21,605 nucleotides of DNA, from positions 1-21,605 of the forward strand of contig CAZJRM010000074.1 in assembly GCA_964547975.1 (NCBI GenBank). Reading direction: 5' to 3'. Positions 1 through 6,946 of this stretch are shown here, piece by piece. Made by a program: the position numbers and the translations under genes. Numbering within the stretch: position 1 is the first letter of the stretch; the number at the start of each line of letters is the position of its first letter. Below the pieces are notes generated by a model. The model saw only the letters and a list, made by a program, of their open reading frames with translations. It did no database searches and was not told the DNA's origin. The stretch comes from CAYJPV01 sp964547975 (GTDB lineage: Bacteria > Acidobacteriota > Vicinamibacteria > Vicinamibacterales > JAKQTR01).

Positions 1-252
1 CTGGTGGACCGGAAGATCCGCCTGGAGGTACTGCCTGAGGCCTTGAACTGGATCATCGACGTGACGTGCCGGGATCGGTCCTACGGGGCACGTCCGCTGC
101 GTCGGGCCATCCAGCGCTACATCGAGGATCCGCTGTCGGAAGAACTGATCCGGGGGCACCTGGGAACGGGGGAGATCGAGGTCTTCCTGGACGGCGACCA
201 GCTGCGGCACCGCCCGGCCGGGTCGGCCGACACCGGCCGGCCGCTGGCCTGA
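1..252 (+). CDS. clpC: ClpC-type AAA+ ATPase/unfoldase, C-terminal fragment
   Basis: The window opens inside this gene; the frame is open from base 1 and stops with TGA at 250-252, leaving about 83 residues. The fragment carries the C-terminal (D2-small) domain signature of Clp/Hsp100 ATPases, YGARPLRRAIQRYIEDPLSE, with the conserved sensor-2 GAR arginine. The spelling RRAIQRYIEDPLSEEL is closer to ClpC than to ClpB. Family members are hexameric unfoldases that feed substrates to ClpP or act as disaggregases in the cytoplasm. The tail after the domain is short and polar. The ATPase cores and N domain lie outside the window, so ClpC versus ClpB cannot be settled here. It is followed by a 133-base intergenic region with a possible promoter, so it probably ends a transcription unit. 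Confidence 0.8.
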   Translation: MVDRKIRLEVLPEALNWIIDVTCRDRSYGARPLRRAIQRYIEDPLSEELIRGHLGTGEIEVFLDGDQLRHRPAGSADTGRPLA

Positions 253-281
253 AGCGTCTTAAACCTTGTAGACTAGTGTGA
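246..281 (+). promoter_or_regulatory. possible promoter for bamA-ompH
   Basis: TAGACT at 269-274 is a four-of-six match to a sigma-70 -10 box, in a locally AT-richer patch (TCTTAAACCTTGTAGACTAG) that stands out in very GC-rich surroundings. It lies just after the clpC stop. No convincing -35 is visible at 16-18 bases spacing. If used, the bamA leader would be about 100 bases and would include the C6/G6 hairpin at 296-311. This is a weak inference from base composition and position. Confidence 0.3.
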
Positions 282-295
282 TCGCGTTCCGGTCA

Positions 296-311
296 CCCCC
301 CGCCCGGGGGG
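296..311 (+). repeat. C6/G6 inverted repeat in the bamA leader
   Basis: Six C (296-301) and six G (306-311) flank a four-base loop GCCC, giving a possible GC-only hairpin between clpC and bamA. No T-run follows, so it is not a standard intrinsic terminator. It could be a leader structure or simply composition. Confidence 0.35.
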
Positions 312-385
312 CGGCGAGGAACGTCTGACGGGGAGCGGGCCGGACCCTGCGACCGGCCCTGGGGAGTACGGCAGGACTGTCGGAC

Positions 386-2944
386 ATGCGGAAACTCATT
401 ACTGCCGCGGTATGTGCGGCTCTCGTGTCGGTGACCGCGCCAGGGGCGCGGGCCCAGGCGCCCGCTGCGCCCCAGCCGGGGCAGGCGGCTCGGCCGCCCG
501 CGCCGAATCTGCCGCCGGCGGATTCGCCGCCCCTGTTGCGGTACCTTCGTCTGCAGTTCCCGACGCAGGGCGACGTCTCGGTCATCGAACCGCAGACGTA
601 CCTGTTCTACATCCAGGCCCGGCCGAGCCGCCCGAGCGAGAACGTGTGGGTGCCGTTCGACGAGAAGGTGGTGCTCGACGACTTCAAGCGGCTCTGGGCG
701 ACCAACTTCCTCGACAACGTCTGGATCGAAGTCAAGGACGTGCCGTACGACAACGGCGTGGTCGGGAAAGAGGTCATCTTCAACCTCGAAGAACGCCAGC
801 GGGTGAAGATCGTCGATTACGAAGGCTCGAAGGTGCTCGAGCAGTCGAAGATCGAAGAGAAGCTGCGGGACGAGAGCGTGCAGATCCGTCTCGACTCGTT
901 CATCGACGAAGGGCTCATCCGGCGCGTCGAGGGCATCATCCGGGGGATGTTCGCGGAGAAGGGCTACGAGTTCGCGACCGTGTCCCACGCCATCCGCGAG
1001 GTGGCCGGCGGGCCGAAGACGGTGCACCTGACGTTCAATCTGAACGAAGGCCCGAAGGTCCGGATCCGGACGATCGACTTCGTCGGCAACGAGGCGTCCG
1101 GCGACGGGACGCTCCGCCGCAAGATGAAGTCGAACAAGCAGGAATGGTGGATTCCGATGTCCGGCCGCGGCACCTACCAGGCCGTGAAGTTCGAGGAAGA
1201 CGCCGACGCCGTCGTCGAACACTACCGCAACAAGGGCTACGTGACCGCCCGCGTCGGGCAGCCCGAGATGAAGTACGTCGAGGATTCGAAAGACGGCCGC
1301 ACCCGGTACATCCAGCTGAAGGTGCCGGTCACCGAGGGGGAGCGGTTCAAGGTCGGCGAGTTCAACTTCGACGGCAACACGGTCGTGAAGACCGAAGGCC
1401 TGCGTTCGCTCTTCAAGCTGAAGTCGGGGGAGTTCTACAGCGAGAAGCGGATCCGCAAGGCGCTCGAGAAGGCGCGTGAAGTCTACGGCACGCTGGGGTA
1501 TTTCGAGTTCACGGCCTACCCGGATCTGAAGCCGCGCGAGATCGGGGACGAAGAACCCCTCATGGCGGCGAAGGCCGAGCCCACCGTCGACGTGACCATG
1601 CGGGTCCAGGAAGGCAAGCAGTACTTCATCAACCGGATCACGTTCACCGGGAACACGACCACCCGCGACAACGTCATCCGCCGCGAAGTCCGGCTCTACG
1701 AGGGGGGCGTGTTCAACACCGAAGCCCTCAAGTACAGCGTCAAGCGCCTGAACCAGCTCGGGTACTTCAAGCAGCTCGAGGGCACCAAGGATCTGAGCGT
1801 CGACAAGACCCCGGGCGTCGACAACAAGGTCGACATCAAGCTGAAGCTCGAGGAACAGAACCGCAACCAGCTGACATTTGGCGCCGGCGTGTCGCAATAC
1901 GAAGGCGTCTTCGGCCAGCTGATGTTCCAGACGTCCAACTTCATGGGGCGTGGTGAGACGGTCAGCGTGTCGGCCCAGGTCGGGTCGCGGGCGAAGAACT
2001 ACCAGCTGGCGTTCTCGGAGCCGTTCCTGTTCGATCGGCCCATTACCGTCGGCGGCGACATCCACAAGACGCAGATCCGGTATCCGTACGCGTACACGCA
2101 GAACGCGACCGGCGGCGCGGTGTCGTTCGGATTCCAGGTGCGGTCGTTCTCGCGCCTGTTCATGTCCTACAGCTACGAGCAGATCCAGATCCAGGACATC
2201 AACGAGGCGTACTTCGGCCAGCAGATCCCCGAAGGGGCGGTGTTCGTCTCGCCGCCGATCACCACGTTCACGAACGTGTATCTCGACGACCTGCTGCTCC
2301 GGTCGTCGAATGGGCGCCGGACGATCAGCAAGGTCGTGCCGAGCTTCTCGTACAACACGGTCGACAACCCGATCTTCCCGTCGGCGGGCAAGCGCCTGAC
2401 CCTGGCGATGGACGTGGCGGGCCTCGGCGGTGATACGGCCTACATCAAGCCCGTCCTCGAAGGCGTGATCTACATCCCGCAGACCCGGCGGCTGTCGCTC
2501 GGCATGCGCGGGCAGGTGCAGTACGTGCGCCCCCTCGGCGACACGCAGGTGCTGCCGATTTTCGAGCGCCTGTTCATGGGCGGCGAATACAGCGTGCGCG
2601 GCTTCGACATCCGCAGCGTCGGCCCGCGGGACGCGAACTCGGGGCTCGTCATCGGCGGCAACAAGAGCCTGCTGTTCAATGCCGAATACCTGATCCAGGT
2701 GGCCGGACCGGTCCGCCTGGTGTTCTTCTACGACGCCGGGCAGGTCTGGCTCCGCGAAGATCCGCTCAAGTTCTCGAACTTCAAGACGTCGACAGGCGCC
2801 GAGGTCCGGTTCTTCATGCCGGTGCTGAACGTGCCGTTCCGACTGATCTTCTCGTGGAATCCTCAGCGGGACGGGGTGTACAACAACCAGTACGAACTCA
2901 CGAAGAAGTTCACGTTCCGGTTCGCGGTGGGGTCGACCTTCTAG
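386..2944 (+). CDS. bamA: Outer membrane protein assembly factor BamA
   Basis: This 852-residue Omp85-family protein inserts beta-barrel proteins into the outer membrane as the core of the BAM complex. The ATG at 386 gives a clear signal peptide (about residues 1-23, cleavage after ARA) and is preceded by AGGA at 373-376. A short Ala/Pro-rich linker leads into a periplasmic part of about residues 55-490 with several POTRA-type repeats (for example NRITFTGNTTTRDNVIRREV). A C-terminal 16-strand-type barrel follows. The barrel has the conserved loop 6 VRGF motif near residues 737-740 (GGEYSVRGFDIRSVGP) and ends in phenylalanine (FRFAVGSTF), the usual sorting signal. Length suits the family. ompH lies 145 bases downstream, a widely conserved pairing. 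No bam lipoprotein gene is in the window. Confidence 0.97.
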   Translation: MRKLITAAVCAALVSVTAPGARAQAPAAPQPGQAARPPAPNLPPADSPPLLRYLRLQFPTQGDVSVIEPQTYLFYIQARPSRPSENVWVPFDEKVVLDDFKRLWATNFLDNVWIEVKDVPYDNGVVGKEVIFNLEERQRVKIVDYEGSKVLEQSKIEEKLRDESVQIRLDSFIDEGLIRRVEGIIRGMFAEKGYEFATVSHAIREVAGGPKTVHLTFNLNEGPKVRIRTIDFVGNEASGDGTLRRKMKSNKQEWWIPMSGRGTYQAVKFEEDADAVVEHYRNKGYVTARVGQPEMKYVEDSKDGRTRYIQLKVPVTEGERFKVGEFNFDGNTVVKTEGLRSLFKLKSGEFYSEKRIRKALEKAREVYGTLGYFEFTAYPDLKPREIGDEEPLMAAKAEPTVDVTMRVQEGKQYFINRITFTGNTTTRDNVIRREVRLYEGGVFNTEALKYSVKRLNQLGYFKQLEGTKDLSVDKTPGVDNKVDIKLKLEEQNRNQLTFGAGVSQYEGVFGQLMFQTSNFMGRGETVSVSAQVGSRAKNYQLAFSEPFLFDRPITVGGDIHKTQIRYPYAYTQNATGGAVSFGFQVRSFSRLFMSYSYEQIQIQDINEAYFGQQIPEGAVFVSPPITTFTNVYLDDLLLRSSNGRRTISKVVPSFSYNTVDNPIFPSAGKRLTLAMDVAGLGGDTAYIKPVLEGVIYIPQTRRLSLGMRGQVQYVRPLGDTQVLPIFERLFMGGEYSVRGFDIRSVGPRDANSGLVIGGNKSLLFNAEYLIQVAGPVRLVFFYDAGQVWLREDPLKFSNFKTSTGAEVRFFMPVLNVPFRLIFSWNPQRDGVYNNQYELTKKFTFRFAVGSTF

Positions 2945-3089
2945 GGCGGACACTGCTGCCCGGGCCGGCCGCGGGCTTGACCGCAGGGGCAGGTTCCGGA
3001 GATCCTTGAGAGTTGCAGGACGTCGAGTGGCCCGGACCATCGGGAGCCGGCCTCGATCGTGGGAAAGCGTGACAACGAAAGGGAAGAGA

Positions 3090-3725
3090 ATGAAAGCGTT
3101 CACCGTCGCCGTCGTCCTTAGTGGAGTCCTCGCCTCGGGACTCGCGTACGCGCAGCAGCCCCCCGCCCAGAATCCCCCGGCTCAGCCGGCGGCGGCGGCT
3201 CCGGCCGCGGCGGCCCCGGCCGCCAAGTTCCCGGAAGGGGCGCACTTCGCGTTCATCAACATTCAGCAGATCGCGGCGGAATCGAACGAGGGCAAGTCGT
3301 TCAGCGGCCGGATCGAAGCCCTGCGCGCCAAGAAGGCGGCGGAGCTCAACGAGAAGAACAAGCTGGTCGAGACCAACCAGGGCAAGCTGCGCAGCGCCGT
3401 GATGAGTGAAGACGCCCGCGCCCAGCTCCAGAAGGAAATCGACAAGACCCAGGTCGACATTCAGCGCATGACGCAGGACGCGCAGGCCGAACTGCAGGAA
3501 CTGCAGAACGAACTCCAGCTCGATTTCCAGCGCAAGCTCGGCCCGGTGATCCAGGCCGTCGCGAAGGAAAAGGGCATCCACTTCCTGTTCAGCCAGGCCG
3601 ACTCCGGGTTGGTCTGGGCGGATCCGGGCCTCGACCTGACCGGTGAGGTCATCCGCCGCTTCGATGCCGCCTACGCGCCGGCGCCGAAGCCGCCGGCGTC
3701 GGTCGCCGCCCCGGCCAAGAAGTAG
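3090..3725 (+). CDS. skp: OmpH/Skp family periplasmic chaperone
   Basis: This 211-residue protein of the Skp/OmpH family holds unfolded outer-membrane proteins in the periplasm on their way to BamA. I chose the ATG at 3090 because it starts a textbook signal peptide (MKAFTVAVVLSGVLASGLAYA) and follows a purine-rich site, AAGGGAAGAG. A longer in-frame ATG at 3006 would put 28 basic residues in front of the signal peptide. Residues 22-48 are a low-complexity Ala/Pro/Gln stretch. Then comes the family beta strand (FAFINIQQIAAESNEGKS), a long charged, Gln-rich coiled coil (about 65-150) forming the tentacles, and a closing segment (VIQAVAKEKGIHFLFSQADS). The tail is again Ala/Pro/Lys-rich. It sits between bamA and lipid A genes, as in many diderms, but lpxD, normally next, is missing. 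An intrinsic terminator follows. Confidence 0.92.
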   Translation: MKAFTVAVVLSGVLASGLAYAQQPPAQNPPAQPAAAAPAAAAPAAKFPEGAHFAFINIQQIAAESNEGKSFSGRIEALRAKKAAELNEKNKLVETNQGKLRSAVMSEDARAQLQKEIDKTQVDIQRMTQDAQAELQELQNELQLDFQRKLGPVIQAVAKEKGIHFLFSQADSGLVWADPGLDLTGEVIRRFDAAYAPAPKPPASVAAPAKK

Positions 3726-3752
3726 TCCGTCCGCGCTTTCCCGAGACGGCGT

Positions 3753-3789
3753 CCGGCCCCGTCCGAGCGACGGGGCCGGGCGCTTTTTT
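3753..3789 (+). terminator. Intrinsic terminator after ompH/skp
   Basis: A perfect 11-base-pair stem (CCGGCCCCGTC at 3753-3763 with GACGGGGCCGG at 3769-3779) and a five-base loop CGAGC are followed after four bases (GCGC) by six T (3784-3789). It should terminate the bamA-ompH transcript. It ends only 18 bases before the GTG start of the FabZ-LpxA gene. Confidence 0.9.
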
Positions 3790-3807
3790 CACGAAGAGGC
3801 GTCCCGC

Positions 3808-5152
3808 GTGCCTGCCACCCTTCCCGAACGGTCCATCGATGTCGCCGCGGTCCTGGATCGCGTCCTGAACCGGTTCCCCGACGGCCTGGTCGATACCGTC
3901 GTGGCGTTCGAGCCCGGACACCGCCTGACGGCCCTCAAGAACGTGACCGTCAACGAGGACTTCTTCCAGGGGCACTTCCCGGGCGTGCCGCTGATGCCCG
4001 GCGTCCTCATCATCGAATCGCTGAGCCAGGTGGCGGCGGTGCTCCTGCTGCACGACGGCCAGGACCTGCGCAACGCGCGCGCCTACCTGCGGGGCGTCAA
4101 CGAGGCGAAGTTCAGGAAACAGGTGGTGCCCGGCGACCAGGTCACGCTCGAGGTCACGCTGCTCGTGTCCCGCGGCGCGCTGGCCAGGGTGTCCGGGGTG
4201 GCGCGTGTGGCGGAGCAGGTCGTCGCCGAGGCGACGCTCCTGATGGCCGTCGTCGAGAACGCGGCCAGCGTGCATCCCACGGCCATGGTGCATCCCGATG
4301 CCGTCATCGGCGCCGGGACCGTCGTCGGCCCGCACGTGGCCATTGGCCCGAACGTGCGCATCGGCCGGAACAACCGAATCGGTGCTTCCTGCGTCATCGA
4401 TGGCTGGACGGAGATCGGTGACGGCAACACGCTCTTCCCGCTCGGTTCGTACGGGTTGCCGCCCCAGGACCTGAAGTACAAGGGGGAGCCCACGAAGCTC
4501 GTCATCGGCAGCGGCAACGCCTTCCGCGAGTTCGTGACGATCCATCGTGGTACGGCGGGGGGGCGCGGCGCGACCACGATCGGCAACGGCAACTACCTGA
4601 TGGCCTATACGCACGTCGCCCACGACTGCGTCGTCGGCAACAACGTCATCCTGTCCCACGGCACCACGCTCGGCGGCCACGTGGACGTCGACGACGGCGC
4701 GACGTTCGGGGGCTACGCGGGCGTGCACCAGTTCTGCCGCGTCGGCAAGTTCGCCTTCATCGGCGGGTACTCCGCCTGCACCCAGGACGTGCTGCCGTAC
4801 TCGAAAACCGTCGGCAATCGGGCGGCCATCTACGGCGTGAATACGATCGGCCTCGTGCGGCGAGGGTTCTCGAGCGAGGCGGTTCGGAGCATCAAGGCCG
4901 CCTACCGCTACCTGCTCGTCTCCAAGCTGACCACCAGCGCCGCGCTCGAGGCGATCGAGCAGGACGCGTCCATCGACTGCCCGGAAGTCCGGTACCTCGT
5001 GGAGTTCGTGCGATCGTCGAAACGCGGCGTGGTGCTCAAACGCGCGANNNNNNNNNNTGCCCTTTGCGGTGCTCGTCGATCGGCGAGGCAGCGTCGTGCT
5101 CAAACGCGCGACGCCACGGCGGCAGTCCCAGGACGGCGCCGGCGACGAGTGA
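3808..5152 (+). CDS. Bifunctional FabZ-LpxA fusion: 3-hydroxyacyl-ACP dehydratase and UDP-GlcNAc O-acyltransferase
   Basis: One continuous frame encodes two enzymes. The start is GTG 3808, nine bases after AGAGG (3794-3798). Residues about 1-150 are FabZ (hot-dog fold, dehydrates 3-hydroxyacyl-ACP), with the active-site motif GHFPGVPLMPGVLIIESLSQ (His56, Glu70). From about residue 153 LpxA begins (SVHPTAMVHPDAVIGAGTVV). LpxA moves the 3-hydroxyacyl chain to UDP-GlcNAc as the first lipid A step. It shows left-handed beta-helix hexapeptides, DLKYKGEPTK, TIHRGT and the catalytic His272 in THVAHDCVVG, then a helical C-terminal part. No stop or gap separates the halves. The 10-N gap (5048-5057) interrupts the extreme C terminus. 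A post-gap frame ending with TGA 5150-5152 joins only if the true gap is a multiple of three, so the last about 30 residues are uncertain. lpxI follows after seven bases. Confidence 0.92.
5027..5111 (+). repeat. Direct repeat flanking the assembly gap
   Basis: Bases 5027-5047 and 5091-5111 match at 20 of 21 positions, including an identical 16-mer GTGCTCAAACGCGCGA. Both copies encode VVLKRA in the LpxA-compatible frames, and the 10-N gap lies between them. This may be a real short duplication in the lpxA tail, or contig ends or strain variants placed side by side by the scaffolder. Confidence 0.7.
5048..5057. other. Assembly gap (10 N) in the lpxA tail
   Basis: Ten unknown bases, a typical scaffold filler. 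Joining the upstream LpxA frame to the downstream open frame that stops at 5152 needs a gap length divisible by three, so 10 is not the true length. Confidence 0.95.
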
Positions 5153-5159
5153 GGACGGC

Positions 5160-6002
5160 ATGCGCCTCGGCCTCATCGCCGGCAACGGCACGTTCCCGTT
5201 CCTGATTCTCGAGGCGGCCAGGCGCCTCGGCCACGACGTCACCGTGATCGCCGTCCAGGAAGAGGCGTCGCGGGACCTCGACTCGGCCGCGGCCGCCATG
5301 CCGGGCACCGAACTGCACTGGGTGTCACTCGGCCAGCTCAGCCGCGCCATCGACCTGATGAAGGCATCCGGCGTCACCCGGGCGGTCATGGCCGGCCAGG
5401 TCAAACACGTCAAGATCTTCTCCGGGATCCTGCCCGATCGGCTGCTGTTGTCTGTGCTCCTTCGGCTGCGGTCGAAGAACACCGATGCGCTCATCTCGGC
5501 CGTGGCCGACGTCATGCGCGATCACGGCATCGAACTGATCGACTCGACGGCCCTCCTGACCCCGTTGCTGGCCGGTGAGGGGACCCTGACCAGACGGGCA
5601 CCCTCCGATGGTGAGCGCGCGGATCTCGAATTCGGCTACCGCATGGCCGATACGATTGCCGGCCTCGACATCGGGCAGACGGTGGCGGTGAAGGATGCCG
5701 CGGTCGTCGCGGTCGAAGCGATGGAAGGCACCGATGCGGTCATCGCGAGGGCCGGGCGGCTGGCGGGGCCGGGCGTGGCCGTCGTCAAGGTGGCCAAGCC
5801 GAACCAGGACATGCGTTTCGATGTCCCGGTGGTCGGCGTCGCCACGATCGAGACCATGCGGGAGGCCGGCGCGACCGTGCTGTCGGTGGACGCGGGCAAG
5901 GCCCTCATGCTCGACGGTGCCGGTGTCATCGCCGCGGCCGACGCCGCGGGTATTGCCGTGGTGGGACGCCCACCGTCGGCGCGGGAGCGGAGGACGTCGT
6001 GA
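5160..6002 (+). CDS. lpxI: LpxI-type UDP-2,3-diacylglucosamine pyrophosphatase
   Basis: This 280-residue protein matches LpxI (DUF1009), which hydrolyses UDP-2,3-diacylglucosamine to lipid X and UMP and replaces LpxH in many non-enteric diderms. The ATG at 5160 follows GAGG at 5151-5154 and starts the typical N terminus MRLGLIAGNGTFPFLILEAA. An open frame continues upstream into the gap region, but nothing there resembles the family. The N-terminal domain contains GQVKHVKIFSG; the C-terminal domain carries the signature AKPNQDMRFDVPVVGVATIE (Asp217, Asp221), where the family's catalytic aspartate is expected. It follows lpxA after seven bases and shares GTGA with the next gene, so it is in one operon. 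lpxB, often nearby, is not seen. Confidence 0.93.
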   Translation: MRLGLIAGNGTFPFLILEAARRLGHDVTVIAVQEEASRDLDSAAAAMPGTELHWVSLGQLSRAIDLMKASGVTRAVMAGQVKHVKIFSGILPDRLLLSVLLRLRSKNTDALISAVADVMRDHGIELIDSTALLTPLLAGEGTLTRRAPSDGERADLEFGYRMADTIAGLDIGQTVAVKDAAVVAVEAMEGTDAVIARAGRLAGPGVAVVKVAKPNQDMRFDVPVVGVATIETMREAGATVLSVDAGKALMLDGAGVIAAADAAGIAVVGRPPSARERRTS

Positions 6003-6946
6003 CGAACGGGACGTTGCGGGCGGGCGTGGTGGGCGTTGGCCATCTCGGCCGGCATCACGCGCGGATCCTCGGGTCGACCGAGGGCATCACACTGACGGCG
6101 ATTGTCGACACGAACCAGCCCCGCGCGCGTGAACTGGCGGGGCAGTTCGGCGGCGAGGCTCTCGACGACGTATCGCAACTGGTCGGCCGCGTCGACCTGG
6201 TGTCGATTGCCGCGCCGACCGAGGTGCACCGCGAGATCGCGACGTTCCTGCTCGATCGCGGCATCCCGGTGCTGGTGGAGAAGCCGCTCGCGCGCTCGGT
6301 GGAGGAGGCTGATGCCATCATTGCCAGCGCGGAGCGCGCCGGACTGACGCTGGCCGTCGGTCACACCGAGCGGTTCAACCCCGCGGTGGCCGCCGCGTCG
6401 CCGTTCGTGAAGGATCCGCGGTTCATCGAGGTGCACCGCCTCGGGACGTTCCCCGAACGGTCGCTGGACATCGACGTCGTGTTCGACCTCATGATCCACG
6501 ACCTCGATCTGGTGCTGGCGTTTGCCGACTCGGAGGTGGAGAGCCTCGAAGCCGTCGGCGTGCCCGTGTTGACCGGGCGTGTCGATATCGCGAACGCCAG
6601 GATCCGATTCGCATCGGGCTGCGTGGCCAACCTGACGGCGAGCCGGATCAGCCGGGACCGGACGCGCAAGATCAGGTTCTTCCAGCGCGACGCGTACATC
6701 TCGATCGACTGCGGTGCGAAGGAAGCCGAGATGTACCGGCTGGCGCTCGTGCCCGGACAACGCCCGGCCATCCAGGGCGGGCGTCTCGACGTCCAGGATG
6801 CGGAGCCCCTGCGCAGCGAGCTCGAGGACTTCGTGGCGGCGGTTCGCGACAGGCGCGCGCCGCGTGTGACCGGCCGGGACGGCCGGCGTGCCGTGGAACT
6901 GGCCCAGCGCATCACGGCGCGGATGGCGGAGACGACCCGGATATGA
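5999..6946 (+). CDS. Gfo/Idh/MocA family NAD(P)-dependent oxidoreductase
   Basis: This 315-residue protein starts at GTG 5999, overlapping the lpxI stop by four bases. It has the N-terminal Rossmann fold with GVGHLG (12-17), the family EKPL motif (Glu94-Lys95-Pro96-Leu97), GHTERFNP and a conserved histidine in MIHDLDL (His167) in the C-terminal sugar-binding domain. These enzymes oxidise or reduce hydroxyls of sugars, often nucleotide sugars. A member of this family follows lpxA/lpxI in many deltaproteobacterial-type genomes. In Acidithiobacillus the related GnnA oxidises the UDP-GlcNAc 3-hydroxyl so that GnnB can make the 3-amino sugar of lipid A. No GnnB-type aminotransferase is in the window, so that role is only a possibility. 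It overlaps the next gene by ATGA. The substrate is unknown. Confidence 0.88.
   Translation: MTNGTLRAGVVGVGHLGRHHARILGSTEGITLTAIVDTNQPRARELAGQFGGEALDDVSQLVGRVDLVSIAAPTEVHREIATFLLDRGIPVLVEKPLARSVEEADAIIASAERAGLTLAVGHTERFNPAVAAASPFVKDPRFIEVHRLGTFPERSLDIDVVFDLMIHDLDLVLAFADSEVESLEAVGVPVLTGRVDIANARIRFASGCVANLTASRISRDRTRKIRFFQRDAYISIDCGAKEAEMYRLALVPGQRPAIQGGRLDVQDAEPLRSELEDFVAAVRDRRAPRVTGRDGRRAVELAQRITARMAETTRI

Noticed and set aside
2945..3089. A promoter (TTGACC near 2977) or GC palindrome between bamA and ompH
   Set aside because: No -10-like sequence lies 16-18 bases after TTGACC, and the GC-rich inverted bases are imperfect without a T-run. I see nothing firm in this 145-base space.
3006..3089. 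Upstream in-frame start for ompH at 3006
   Set aside because: It would place a basic 28-residue extension before an otherwise perfect signal peptide; ATG 3090 has a good ribosome binding site.
293..3103. A 936-codon open frame on the minus strand opposite bamA
   Set aside because: The predicted protein is Arg/His/Glu/Asp/Val-rich with no motifs, and bamA on the + strand has signal peptide, VRGF motif and terminal Phe. Long antisense frames are expected opposite GC-rich coding sequence with strong third-position bias.
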